The position numbers and the translations under genes were made by a program. A DNA stretch of 12,529 nt from Candidatus Competibacteraceae bacterium (GTDB taxonomy: Bacteria > Pseudomonadota > Gammaproteobacteria > Competibacterales > Competibacteraceae): positions 1 through 12,529 of the forward strand of contig SKOM01000170.1 in the NCBI GenBank assembly GCA_007120095.1, in the 5' to 3' direction. Under the pieces are notes generated by a model. It made no database searches, had not been told where the DNA came from, and saw only the letters and a list, made by a program, of their open reading frames with translations. Position 1 is the stretch's first letter; each line of letters starts with the position of its first letter. Below, in pieces: positions 1 through 8,035 of this stretch.

Positions 1-575
1 ACATCGCGGCCGGTGATCCGTCCGTAACGGGTTTCCACCCCGATGATGGCAACGATAATCTCCGGCGGCACTCCATAGACTTGCTCAGCACGCGCCAAAG
101 TATCGGCATGTTCTTGCCAGAAGGCGACTCCGCCTTCGATACGCTGACGATCCAGAAAAATGTCCCGATACTCATGCCAGACCAGTACACGCTCAGCCGG
201 GCGAGTCATGCGGGCGATGATATCGTCACGAAATTGCACCTGGCTGAACACTCTCAGCAGTTGAGTACGGTCAAAACCATGTCGGTCGACCATTTCATCA
301 ATAAAGGCGCGCACCTCAGGCCGAAGTGCCGCGCCGTCAAGGGCGGTCGTGTTGCTGGCCACCGTCTGCGCGGCCACCTGGGTATTATCAATGAGTGATG
401 ACTCTCCCGACGGTAACTCTGCGGGCGATGATTCCGCAGGGCGGTTTTCAGCAGCCGCTTGTGCCACTGCAAGATGAGGTTCCAAAGAACAAGCGCTAAA
501 TAGCGCCAACACCAGTAGAGCTGAACATACCCACCCGAATCTGTAGTAGCCTGAGCAAAAAACGTAAGGTGTCAT
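1..575 (-). CDS. mltB: Lytic murein transglycosylase B, lipoprotein (3' end outside window)
   Basis: Membrane-bound lytic transglycosylase that cleaves the MurNAc-GlcNAc bond of peptidoglycan to give 1,6-anhydro ends, acting in the periplasm. I translated it from the ATG at 575; it stays open to the window edge for 191 codons. Residues 15-28 are hydrophobic and followed by Cys29 (LFSAC), a lipobox-like site although Phe at -3 is unusual. Residues 35-85 are an Ala/Ser/Thr/Glu-rich linker. The catalytic domain starts near residue 87 (RPEVRAFIDEMVDRHGF) and reaches GVPPEIIVAIIGVETRYGR, where Glu181 matches the catalytic glutamate of the E. coli MltB/Slt35 family. The remaining C-terminal half is missing. 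It starts 13 nt after the rodA stop, so it is probably the next gene of the elongation operon. The ribosome-binding site is weak. Confidence 0.93.
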   Translation of the reverse strand, partial: MTPYVFCSGYYRFGWVCSALLVLALFSACSLEPHLAVAQAAAENRPAESSPAELPSGESSLIDNTQVAAQTVASNTTALDGAALRPEVRAFIDEMVDRHGFDRTQLLRVFSQVQFRDDIIARMTRPAERVLVWHEYRDIFLDRQRIEGGVAFWQEHADTLARAEQVYGVPPEIIVAIIGVETRYGRITGRD

Positions 576-588
576 GATTAATTCCGAG

Positions 589-1749
589 TCAAGTCCGAAA
601 ACGGTGCGTCGCAATGTGCATCAGCATACCGAATCCCGCCATAATCGTCACCAAGGCGGTACCTCCGTAACTGATCAAAGGTAAAGGTAAACCGACAACG
701 GGCAACAGGCCGCTGACCATACCTATATTTACGAATACATAGATAAAAAATATCATGATTAAGCTGCCTGCTAACAGGCGAGCGTAGACGGTTGTAGCGC
801 GTAAGGCAATGAACAGGCCACGAACCACTAAAAACAAATACACGCCGATCAGTATACCAACGCCAATCAGGCCGAATTCTTCGGCAAACACGGCGAAGAT
901 AAAATCAGTGGAACCCTCCGGGAGGAATTCGAGCTGTGACTGGGTGCCATTCAACCAGCCTTTTCCATACAACCCCCCAGAACCGATGGCTATCTTGGAC
1001 TGGATAATATTCCAACCGGCACCGAGGGGATCACTCTCAGGATTGAGAAAGGTCAGCACCCGCTGACGCTGGTAATCGCGCATCCCGAGCTGCCAGAACA
1101 AGGGGGCTGCCGCAGCCACCAAGGCGGCCAACACCATAATCAAGCGCCAGCTTACTCCCGCAAGAAATAACAAAACGACTCCCGTCATCGCTACCAGCAA
1201 GGCGGTGCCCAGATCCGGTTGCTTAAGAATCAGCAACACGGGCAATAGAATAATCACCACTCCGACAATCAAATACGGCCAGCGCGGTGGCAAAGGTTTA
1301 GTCGTCAGATACCACGCCAACATCATGGGTACCGCGAGTTTCATCAGTTCCGAGGGTTGAAACTGCACAATGCCTAAATTCAGCCACCGTTGGGCACCCT
1401 GCCGCACAGTGCCAAACAGCAGCACGGCTACCAGCAACAGAATGCCAGCACCATATAACCAGGGCGTCAATTGGCGCAGGTAGCGCAGCGGAACCTGAGC
1501 AACAGCAACCAGCACGACGAAACCCAGGCCCAGATGCGCAACTTGCCGCAACAGCAAACCGAGGTCTTGCTGGCTGCTGCTGTAGAGCACAATCAGGCCG
1601 ATGAGTGCCGCGCTTAACAAACCCAATAGTAGGGGCGTGTCGAGATGCAGCCGCGCCAAGGGATCCAGTGTGATGCGCGGCTCAGGATCGACGGCGCTGC
1701 GTTCATTCAGAAAGATCAGCGGTCTCGCTCCATAATTCAAAGTACCCAT
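589..1749 (-). CDS. rodA: Peptidoglycan glycosyltransferase RodA
   Basis: SEDS-family integral membrane protein that polymerises lipid II into glycan strands for lateral-wall growth, working with PBP2 in the elongasome. The protein has 386 residues and about ten hydrophobic segments. Nearly every family landmark is present: GAQRWLNLGIVQFQPSE, QPDLGT, DYQRQRVLTFLNPESDPLG, QSKIAIGSGGLYGKGW and SYGGTAL near the C-terminus. Asp282 in STDFIFAVFAEE matches the essential aspartate of E. coli RodA (Asp262). I chose the ATG at 1749 because an AGG lies 6 nt upstream; a TTG one codon earlier is less likely. The start lies 47 nt inside the mrdA reading frame, so translation of the two partners is probably coupled. 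The N-terminal cytoplasmic part is about 15 residues longer than in E. coli. Confidence 0.97.
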   Translation of the reverse strand: MGTLNYGARPLIFLNERSAVDPEPRITLDPLARLHLDTPLLLGLLSAALIGLIVLYSSSQQDLGLLLRQVAHLGLGFVVLVAVAQVPLRYLRQLTPWLYGAGILLLVAVLLFGTVRQGAQRWLNLGIVQFQPSELMKLAVPMMLAWYLTTKPLPPRWPYLIVGVVIILLPVLLILKQPDLGTALLVAMTGVVLLFLAGVSWRLIMVLAALVAAAAPLFWQLGMRDYQRQRVLTFLNPESDPLGAGWNIIQSKIAIGSGGLYGKGWLNGTQSQLEFLPEGSTDFIFAVFAEEFGLIGVGILIGVYLFLVVRGLFIALRATTVYARLLAGSLIMIFFIYVFVNIGMVSGLLPVVGLPLPLISYGGTALVTIMAGFGMLMHIATHRFRT

Positions 1750-3550
1750 CAAGAACCTGGCGCACTATGGGAGCCGCTACGGCGCTGCCGCCGCCGCCAT
1801 GTTCAACGATGGCGGCGATGGCAATCCGGGGCTTATCAGCCGGTGCATAGGCAATAAACAGGGCATGGTCATGCAGGTGACGGGGTAAACGATCAGCATC
1901 GTATTCTTCATCCTGAGCTAATCCGAACACTTGTGAGGTGCCGGTTTTGCCTGCAATGTGGTAATCCAGCCCTTGCCCGATGCGCCGCGCCGTGCCCCGA
2001 CGACCATGCACAACCTCGATCATGGAGTGGTTGATATACCGCCAGCCGGTTTGATCGTCATAGTTCACCGGCGGCAAAGACTCGGCCCCGGTCAGCGCGT
2101 AACCCTGACCATTTTGCCCTTGTGTGGCATACAGTAACCGCGGCCGAAAACGCTGTCCACGCATGGCCAGTGCTGCCGTGGCATGAGCGAGCTGCAACGG
2201 GGTAGTCAACATATAACCTTGACCGATGCCGGCAATCACTGTTTCCCCGGTGTACCATGGCTGATTGTGTACCCGGCGTTTCCATTCCGGTGAGGGGATC
2301 AGACCTGCACGCTCGCCAACAAGATCAATCCCGGTACGGTGGCTGAAACCAAACTGAGTCAAATGTTCATACAGGCGTTCGATGCCCATATCCAAGGCCA
2401 GTTGGTAATAGTACACATCACAGGATTCAGCCACCGCCCGGGTCATATTGACCGTGCCGTGGCCGGTACGCAGCCAATCGCGAAACCGTCGCGATGATTG
2501 TCCGGGGAGGGTAAAATAACCCGGACAATACACTGAGCGGTTTTGGTCGGCCACCCCCGTCGCCATGCCAGCGACACTCATCATCGGTTTAATCGTTGAA
2601 CCAGGCGGATAAGCCCCTAACAGCGCCCGATTAAACAAGGGTCGCTCAGGGTCAGTGTTCAAAGCACGGTAGTCCGCATGACTGATACCATTGACAAATA
2701 AATTAGGGTCATAGTCCGGGGTGCTGACAAAGGCCAATACTTCGCCATTACGCGGGTCGATGGCGACAATCGCCCCACTCTGTTCCCCCAAAGCCCGTTT
2801 GGCATGATTTTGCAACCGGACGTCGAGAGAGAGATACAGGTTCATACCTGGCACCGGAGGGGTTTTATCCAGCACCCGCAATACCCGACCTTGGGCATTG
2901 GTTTCGACCCGCTGGTGTCCGACTCGGCCACGCAGTAAATCTTCGTAAGACCGCTCAATGCCGGTTTTACCAATATGCGTGGAACCGGCGTACTGACTGG
3001 TGTCGATAACCTGCATTTCGCGTTCATCAATGCGACCAACATAGCCTACGGTGTGCGCCACCTGCGAACCAAGCGGGTAATAACGGGTCAGATCCGCTTG
3101 AATGGTCACTCCCGCCATACGATGCAAATCAACCGACAGCCGAGCGACCTCGTCTTCAGATAGATTAAAGCGCAGCGGTACCCCGCTGTAAGGGGCACGG
3201 TTACGGCTAAGGCGGAAAAACCGATCCACATCCATCGGTTCAATCGTGACCAGGCCGCGCAGTTGTCCTAGCGTTGCTTCAAAACCGTCTTCTAATTGTT
3301 CGCGCACGACTTCCAGACGATGTGACGGCAGATTGCCCGCCAGCAACACGCCATTACGATCATAAATCAAGCCACGCGTGGGTGGCAGGGGTTGCAAGCG
3401 CATCCGGTTGCTGTCTGCAAGCGTGGTGAAATGCTCATGCTGCATGACTTGTAACTGTGCCATACGACTGCCTAACAATAATAAAGCCGCACAGACCAGC
3501 AGCAGCACCAGCAGCAGGCGCCGCTCAGTAATCTGGTACTCTAAACGCAT
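1703..3550 (-). CDS. mrdA: Penicillin-binding protein 2 (elongasome transpeptidase)
   Basis: Class B PBP that crosslinks new peptidoglycan during rod elongation, paired with RodA. From the ATG at 3550 it has 615 residues: a short cytoplasmic start, one transmembrane helix at about 12-28, a PBP dimerisation domain opening with PTRGLIYDRNG, and a C-terminal transpeptidase domain. All three active-site motifs are present: Ser318-T-I-K (in PPGSTIKP), Ser376-C-D (in AESCDVYYYQ) and Lys535-T-G-T. IERSYEDLLRG and IGQGY are also typical. The start is uncertain. The ATG at 3598 would add 16 residues (631 in total, nearer to E. coli PBP2 with 633), but neither start has a good ribosome-binding site. 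I prefer 3550 because MRLEYQITERRL resembles how many homologues begin. The gene lies between mreD and rodA. Confidence 0.96.
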   Translation of the reverse strand: MRLEYQITERRLLLVLLLVCAALLLLGSRMAQLQVMQHEHFTTLADSNRMRLQPLPPTRGLIYDRNGVLLAGNLPSHRLEVVREQLEDGFEATLGQLRGLVTIEPMDVDRFFRLSRNRAPYSGVPLRFNLSEDEVARLSVDLHRMAGVTIQADLTRYYPLGSQVAHTVGYVGRIDEREMQVIDTSQYAGSTHIGKTGIERSYEDLLRGRVGHQRVETNAQGRVLRVLDKTPPVPGMNLYLSLDVRLQNHAKRALGEQSGAIVAIDPRNGEVLAFVSTPDYDPNLFVNGISHADYRALNTDPERPLFNRALLGAYPPGSTIKPMMSVAGMATGVADQNRSVYCPGYFTLPGQSSRRFRDWLRTGHGTVNMTRAVAESCDVYYYQLALDMGIERLYEHLTQFGFSHRTGIDLVGERAGLIPSPEWKRRVHNQPWYTGETVIAGIGQGYMLTTPLQLAHATAALAMRGQRFRPRLLYATQGQNGQGYALTGAESLPPVNYDDQTGWRYINHSMIEVVHGRRGTARRIGQGLDYHIAGKTGTSQVFGLAQDEEYDADRLPRHLHDHALFIAYAPADKPRIAIAAIVEHGGGGSAVAAPIVRQVLDGYFELWSETADLSE

Positions 3551-3668
3551 GTTCTTACCACGAGGTAATTTATGCCCCTGAGAGTCATTAGGAGGCATGG
3601 CATGCCGGTCGCCCTTACTTTGGAAGATTGCATTATGAGCCTGCCGTTGTCTCACTCGCTTCACACAC

Positions 3669-4157
3669 TCATTCGATACGATAATGACGCCGCACATCAC
3701 GCAGTGCAATAAGGATAATCGGCCACAGTAACGCCCCACTCAGCGCTGGGGCGAAGAACCACCAATCCGTTGGTGGATAACCCATAACACCGTCGATCCA
3801 AGACAATAATAACCGTCCGGCCATCAGGAACAACAGGATAATCAGTGCCTGTTGCCATATAGGAAACAAGCGCACCTGGCGGTAGCCTTTGATCGCACAA
3901 AATGCCCAAATACCGTACACCAGAGCATGCTGACCTAACAATACACCTTGGCCGGAATCGACCAGCAGCCCCAGCAACCAGCCGGTGGCAATACCCACAC
4001 GGTGGGGTAATGCCATGCACCAGTAGATCAGTATCAACGCCAACCAATCGGGCTTGAAGGGTTGCACCCATGGCGGCATAGGCAAGCTGTCGAGTATAAA
4101 TCCAGCGGCCAAGGTCAAGATAATAACCCAGCTCCCTGGTTGGCTAATCCACAGCAT
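3669..4157 (-). CDS. mreD: Rod shape-determining membrane protein MreD
   Basis: Small inner-membrane protein of the elongasome that binds MreC and helps link cytoplasmic MreB filaments to RodA/PBP2. Its 162 residues form about five hydrophobic segments. It aligns along its whole length with E. coli MreD by eye: GSWVIILTLAAGFILDSLPMP, PDWLALILIYWCMALPHRVG, GLLVDSGQGVLLGQHAL, PIWQQALIILL, and a charged end (RDVRRHYRIE). The ATG at 4157 comes one nucleotide after the mreC stop codon, a spacing typical of translational coupling. A gap of 118 nt then separates it from the chosen mrdA start, the widest gap in the operon. Confidence 0.96.
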   Translation of the reverse strand: MLWISQPGSWVIILTLAAGFILDSLPMPPWVQPFKPDWLALILIYWCMALPHRVGIATGWLLGLLVDSGQGVLLGQHALVYGIWAFCAIKGYRQVRLFPIWQQALIILLFLMAGRLLLSWIDGVMGYPPTDWWFFAPALSGALLWPIILIALRDVRRHYRIE

Positions 4158-4158
4158 A

Positions 4159-5034
4159 TCAGTGCGGATCGTCGATTATCGCATCGCGCACCGGATAGCC
4201 GACCAGATCCAGTATCAAGACTTCGCGAATGCGATCCAGTTGAGCGGTAGGATACGCCTCAATCCGGGCAAAAGGACTGCCAGGGTCGAATTCCACGGAG
4301 GTGACAACACCTACGGGGTGCCCGTGCGGAAAACGTCCACCCATGCCCGAGGTGATTAACAAATCCCCCACTTGCACATCGTAATTATTGGGCACATAAG
4401 GCAGTTGCAAGCGTCGGTAATCTCCCGTACCGACCGCCAGGGTACGCAGGCCATTGCGGTTGACTTGAATGGGCAGGGCGTGATTGGGGTCGGTGATTAA
4501 AATCGCTGTCGAGTTCAGTGGATTAGCGTACACGATTTGTCCGACAACCCCGCGTTGATCCAGTAGCGGCTGACCCACTTTCACCCCTTGTACCTGCCCG
4601 CGATTAAGCAATATCCGGTGCCGGTAAGGATCACTGTCCACAGTCAGCAACTCCGCGATCAACACCCGCTCACGCATCTGTGCCGCCGAATCCAGCAGGG
4701 TGCGCAAACGGCGATTTTCCACCTCTAAAGAAGACAGTCGCTGAACCTGCGCGCTCAGCAGAAGCTGCTGGTGGCGCAAGCGCTGGTTTTCATGAATCAA
4801 TGCCTGCTGGTCAATCCATAAGTGGTGCAGACGCTGACCGGCATCGACGGGAAAGCGGATAGCCAACTGCAAAGGATAAACCAGGGTCGCTAGCGCGCCA
4901 CGCACCGGTTGCAAATACACGGTGCGGTGGTCAAGCAGCATGATGACCAACGACACAATGACCACGACCACCAACTTGAGGTTGAGAACCAGCTCAGGAT
5001 TTAACCATGGCCTTTCGGGAGTCACCTGGGACAA
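4159..5034 (-). CDS. mreC: Rod shape-determining protein MreC, probable TTG start
   Basis: Bitopic periplasmic scaffold that contacts PBP2 and MreD and controls activity of the elongation synthase. The 291-residue protein has a short cytoplasmic start, one transmembrane helix (about 19-35), a coiled coil (about 75-117, rich in Gln, Leu, Arg and Glu) and the beta-domain pair seen in MreC. Landmarks are VDSDPYRHRILLNRG, GVVGQIVYAN, ITDPNHALPIQVNRNG and DLLITSGMGGRFPHGHPVG. It ends soon after the beta domains and lacks the long Pro-rich tail of E. coli MreC (367 residues). No in-frame ATG is usable at the 5' end. TTG at 5034 has an AGAG 7 nt upstream and an in-frame TAG just before it; GTG at 5025 is the alternative. 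It lies 36 nt after mreB. Confidence 0.95.
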   Translation of the reverse strand: MSQVTPERPWLNPELVLNLKLVVVVIVSLVIMLLDHRTVYLQPVRGALATLVYPLQLAIRFPVDAGQRLHHLWIDQQALIHENQRLRHQQLLLSAQVQRLSSLEVENRRLRTLLDSAAQMRERVLIAELLTVDSDPYRHRILLNRGQVQGVKVGQPLLDQRGVVGQIVYANPLNSTAILITDPNHALPIQVNRNGLRTLAVGTGDYRRLQLPYVPNNYDVQVGDLLITSGMGGRFPHGHPVGVVTSVEFDPGSPFARIEAYPTAQLDRIREVLILDLVGYPVRDAIIDDPH

Positions 5035-5070
5035 AATGAAGCTCTAAACAAGGCGCACAGCGACGTAGGA

Positions 5071-6117
5071 TTACTCGGTTGCAAACACATCAGGCCCGTA
5101 CTCATCGATCATCTCCAGTACCCGCCCGCCACCTCGGGCAACGCAGGTCAAGGGATCTTCAGCCACCACCACGTTCAGCCCCGATTCTTCCATAATCAGT
5201 TTATCCAAATCCCGCAGCAAGGCTCCCCCCCCCGTTAAAACGATACCACGCTCGGCCACATCGGCAGCCAGTTCCGGCGGTGTGGCCTCCAGCGCCAGCT
5301 TCACTGAGCTCACAATGGCCGATAACGGCTCTTGCAGGGCTTCGAGAATCTCATTGCTGTTGAGGGTGAAACTGCGCGGCACCCCTTCAGCAAGATTACG
5401 ACCTTTGACATCAATTTCGCGCACCTCGCTGCCAGGGTAAGCGCTACCGATCTCGTGCTTGATGCGCTCGGCGGTAGGCTCACCGATCAGCATACCGAAA
5501 TTACGGCGCACATAGTTGATAATGGCGTCATCGAAACGATCCCCTCCCACCCGCACCGATGAGGAATAAACAATGCCGTTCAGGGAAATCACAGCAACTT
5601 CTGAGGTACCACCGCCGATGTCAAGCACCATAGAACCGCGTGCCTCATCGACCGGCATGCCGGCACCAATCGCTGCCGCCATCGGTTCGGGAATCAGATA
5701 GGTTTCGCGTGCCCCCGCGCCTATCGCCGACTCGCGAATAGCACGGCGCTCAACCTGAGTCGAACCGCAAGGCACGCAAATCAGCACCCGCGGACTGGGG
5801 TTAAAAAAGCGCCGAGAGTGTACTTTGCGAATAAAATGCTGGAGCATTTTTTCAGTGACCACAAAATCGGCGATGACACCGTCTTTAAGGGGCCGGATTG
5901 TGGTCAGATTGCCGGGGGTACGACCCAGCATACGTTTGGCCTCTATCCCCACGGCGGCAACGGTACGCGGCCCACCGCGATTGACGTCTTGATGAACCGC
6001 CACTACCGAGGGCTCATCGAGAACGATGCCGGCCCCGCGTACATAAATCAGGGTGTTGGCTGTACCCAGATCAATGGATAAATCATTGGAGAACAGACCT
6101 CGAATACGTTTGAACAT
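5071..6117 (-). CDS. mreB: Actin-like rod shape-determining protein MreB
   Basis: Bacterial actin that polymerises on ATP into membrane-bound filaments and orients the elongation machinery. Its 348 residues match the usual length (347 in E. coli). The N-terminal MFKRIRGLFS is the amphipathic membrane-binding end. Nucleotide-binding motifs are all present: DLGTANT (16-22, phosphate 1), DIGGGTSEVAVIS (166-178, phosphate 2) and TGGGALLRDLD (295-305, adenosine). PEPMAAAIGAG at 143-153 carries the conserved glutamate next to the ATP site. The ATG at 6117 is the only sensible start, although no strong ribosome-binding site precedes it. It is the first gene of the leftward operon and has its own promoter candidate. 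The TGGGA motif is written with nine consecutive G residues on the coding strand (see findings). Confidence 0.98.
   Translation of the reverse strand: MFKRIRGLFSNDLSIDLGTANTLIYVRGAGIVLDEPSVVAVHQDVNRGGPRTVAAVGIEAKRMLGRTPGNLTTIRPLKDGVIADFVVTEKMLQHFIRKVHSRRFFNPSPRVLICVPCGSTQVERRAIRESAIGAGARETYLIPEPMAAAIGAGMPVDEARGSMVLDIGGGTSEVAVISLNGIVYSSSVRVGGDRFDDAIINYVRRNFGMLIGEPTAERIKHEIGSAYPGSEVREIDVKGRNLAEGVPRSFTLNSNEILEALQEPLSAIVSSVKLALEATPPELAADVAERGIVLTGGGALLRDLDKLIMEESGLNVVVAEDPLTCVARGGGRVLEMIDEYGPDVFATE
5225..5233. repeat. Nine-base C/G homopolymer inside mreB
   Basis: Nine C in a row on the plus strand, read as nine G in mreB, covering the glycine codons of the TGGGA adenosine-binding motif. The frame is intact in this sequence. 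Tracts of this length are prone to slippage in replication and to sequencing error. Confidence 0.9.
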
Positions 6118-6155
6118 GCTGAATTATTTGCCCGGAACAGGGTTGGAGTTTAAGA

Positions 6156-6183
6156 ATTATAAGTTACCCAATACTTGGTGCAA
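6156..6183 (-). promoter_or_regulatory. Candidate sigma-70 promoter for the mreB operon
   Basis: On the minus strand a perfect -10 box TATAAT occupies 6161-6156. TTGCAC (6183-6178) lies upstream with a 16-nt spacer and matches three of six -35 consensus positions. Transcription would start near 6149 and give a leader of about 30 nt before the mreB ATG. The perfect -10 box makes this the best promoter candidate in the window. Confidence 0.55.
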
Positions 6184-6200
6184 CACTTTCGGTGTGCTAG

Positions 6201-6229
6201 TTTAAGGGAATTTTGCCGCGCTGTATAAC
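6201..6229 (+). promoter_or_regulatory. Candidate sigma-70 promoter for gatCAB
   Basis: TTTAAG (6201-6206), 17 nt, then TATAAC (6224-6229), a five-of-six -10 match. The start point would be near 6236, about 30 nt before gatC. The -35 box is weak. It is back to back with the mreB promoter candidate, with 17 nt between the two -35 boxes. Confidence 0.35.
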
Positions 6230-6264
6230 CACACGCTACATCCTGATCCGGAGAGTAATTAACC

Positions 6265-6546
6265 ATGCAAGCCGACGAGGTGCGTCATATCGCCCATCTG
6301 GCTCGTCTCGCCATTGATGAGACAGCAATTGCTGACTACGCCCGAGAACTCAGCGCCATCCTTGATCTGGTGGCGCAGATGAATCGCATTGACACTACCG
6401 GTATTGAGCCGCTGGCTAACCCGCTTGACCAAGTGCAACGGCTGCGCCCCGATGAGGTCACCGCGACCGACCAACGCTCACTGTACCAGCAGCAAGCGCC
6501 CCAAACCGAACAGGGCCTGTATTTGGTCCCCAAAGTGATTGATTAG
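6265..6546 (+). CDS. gatC: Asp/Glu-tRNA amidotransferase subunit C
   Basis: Small subunit of the GatCAB amidotransferase, which wraps around GatA and stabilises its contact with GatB. The 93 residues match the family length of about 95. The helical N-terminal half (VRHIAHLARLAIDE, then a Leu-rich ELSAILDLVAQMNRIDT segment) and the extended half with IEPLANPL and LRPDEV are characteristic. The start ATG at 6265 has GGAG 11 nt upstream, a rather long spacing. It is the first gene of a rightward operon; gatA starts 10 nt after its TAG. The promoter candidate lies in the spacer shared with mreB. Confidence 0.96.
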   Translation: MQADEVRHIAHLARLAIDETAIADYARELSAILDLVAQMNRIDTTGIEPLANPLDQVQRLRPDEVTATDQRSLYQQQAPQTEQGLYLVPKVID

Positions 6547-6556
6547 GCGCACCACC

Positions 6557-8026
6557 ATGTTGAATTACAGTATCCGGCAGCTGGGTCAAGCCTTGCGCCA
6601 CCGTGAATTCTCGGCCAGCGAGCTCACCGAAGCGCTGTTGCAACGTATTGAACAGTTTAATCCTGCGCTGAACGCTTTTATCAGTATCACCCCCGAACAG
6701 GCACGAGAGCAAGCGTCCACAGCCGATGCCCGACTCGCAGCCAATACGGGCGGGCCGTTAACCGGTATTCCACTGGCCCACAAGGATTTGTTTTGCACCG
6801 CCGGGGTGCGCACAACCTGTGGATCGCGCATGCTGGCTGATTTCATTGCCCCTTACGATGCCGCCATAGCCGAGCGCTGCCAAGCGGACGGCATGGTACT
6901 GCTGGGCAAGACCAATATGGATGAATTCGCCATGGGATCCAGCAATGAAAACAGCTTTTTTGGTGCAGTGCGTAATCCTTGGGATCGGCAATGCGTGCCC
7001 GGCGGCTCTTCCGGCGGTTCAGCGGCGGCAGTCGCCGCTCGCTTGGTACCGGTAGCGACCGGCACCGATACCGGCGGCTCGATTCGCCAACCGGCTGCCT
7101 TCACCGGTGTGACCGGCCTTAAACCTACGTATGGCCGTGTTTCTCGTTGGGGCATGGTGGCCTTTGCCTCCAGCCTCGATCAAGGCGGCATGTTAGCCCG
7201 CAGCGCCGAAGACTGCGCTTTGGTCTTACAGGCCATCGCCGGCTTTGACGCCCGCGACTCCACTTCGGCGCAACACGCCGTACCGGATTACAGCGCGACT
7301 TTAGATGACGATCTCCACGGCTTAACTATCGGTTTACCCAAGGAGTACTTCAGCACCGGTCTGGACAGCGACATTGAGCAGCGTATCCAAGAGGCCATCG
7401 ATGAATATCGCAAACTGGGGGCAGATTTTCGCGAAATCAGTTTGCCCAGCAGTGCGTTGGCTATCCCCGCCTATTATGTGGTCGCGCCAGCGGAAGCTTC
7501 CAGCAATCTGGCCCGCTACGATGGCGTCCGCTACGGCTATCGTTGTGAACACCCTCGCGATCTGTTGGATATGTACACGCGTTCACGCGGCGAAGGCTTT
7601 GGCACTGAAGTTAAACGCCGGATTATGATCGGCACTTACGCCCTATCCGCCGGCTATTTCGATGCTTACTATCTTAAGGCACAACAAATCCGCCGGTTAA
7701 TTCGCGAGGATTTTCAAAACGCTTTCCAGGAAGTCGATGTGATACTGGGGCCGACGACGCCCACGACCGCCTTCGCCCTGGATACGCAAACAGATGACCC
7801 GGTCACTATGTATCTCAATGATATTTACACGGTTGCCGTGAATTTGGCGGGGTTGCCGGCGTTATCGCATCCCGTGGGTTTCGTCGCTCAGCGTCCGGTC
7901 GGTCTGCAACTCATCGGTAACTACTTCAATGAGGGGCGGCTACTCAACAGCGCTCACCGTTATCAACAGGTCACCGACTGGCATCAGCACCTACCCCCTG
8001 GTTGTGCCGACTCAGTTCACCAATAG
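6557..8026 (+). CDS. gatA: Asp/Glu-tRNA amidotransferase subunit A (amidase)
   Basis: Glutaminase subunit of GatCAB. It releases ammonia from glutamine (or asparagine), and the ammonia passes to GatB for amidation of Glu-tRNAGln or Asp-tRNAAsn. The 489 residues form an amidase-signature enzyme. The Ser-cisSer-Lys triad is visible as Lys76 (in LAHKDLF), Ser151 (in GGSSGGSAAAVAA) and the nucleophile Ser175 (in DTGGSIRQPAAFTG). KPTYGRVSRWGMVAFASSLDQ and the C-terminal GLPALSHPVGF are typical of GatA rather than other amidases. I chose the ATG at 6557, with AGG 9 nt upstream, over the TTG at 6539 that would overlap gatC. Stop to gatB start is 9 nt, so the three genes form one operon. Confidence 0.97.
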   Translation: MLNYSIRQLGQALRHREFSASELTEALLQRIEQFNPALNAFISITPEQAREQASTADARLAANTGGPLTGIPLAHKDLFCTAGVRTTCGSRMLADFIAPYDAAIAERCQADGMVLLGKTNMDEFAMGSSNENSFFGAVRNPWDRQCVPGGSSGGSAAAVAARLVPVATGTDTGGSIRQPAAFTGVTGLKPTYGRVSRWGMVAFASSLDQGGMLARSAEDCALVLQAIAGFDARDSTSAQHAVPDYSATLDDDLHGLTIGLPKEYFSTGLDSDIEQRIQEAIDEYRKLGADFREISLPSSALAIPAYYVVAPAEASSNLARYDGVRYGYRCEHPRDLLDMYTRSRGEGFGTEVKRRIMIGTYALSAGYFDAYYLKAQQIRRLIREDFQNAFQEVDVILGPTTPTTAFALDTQTDDPVTMYLNDIYTVAVNLAGLPALSHPVGFVAQRPVGLQLIGNYFNEGRLLNSAHRYQQVTDWHQHLPPGCADSVHQ

Positions 8027-8035
8027 GTATTCATC

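Noticed and set aside
81..398. Open frame of 105 codons on the plus strand
   Set aside because: It is antisense to mltB, whose translation shows clear family motifs through the same bases. The opposite-strand peptide has no recognisable features.
3697..4071. Open frame of 124 codons on the minus strand
   Set aside because: It lies inside mreD in another frame; the mreD frame carries the membrane segments and family motifs.
1..6117. Elongation cluster considered as a novel system
   Set aside because: mreBCD, mrdA, rodA and mltB are standard wall-elongation genes, and every key motif is normal.
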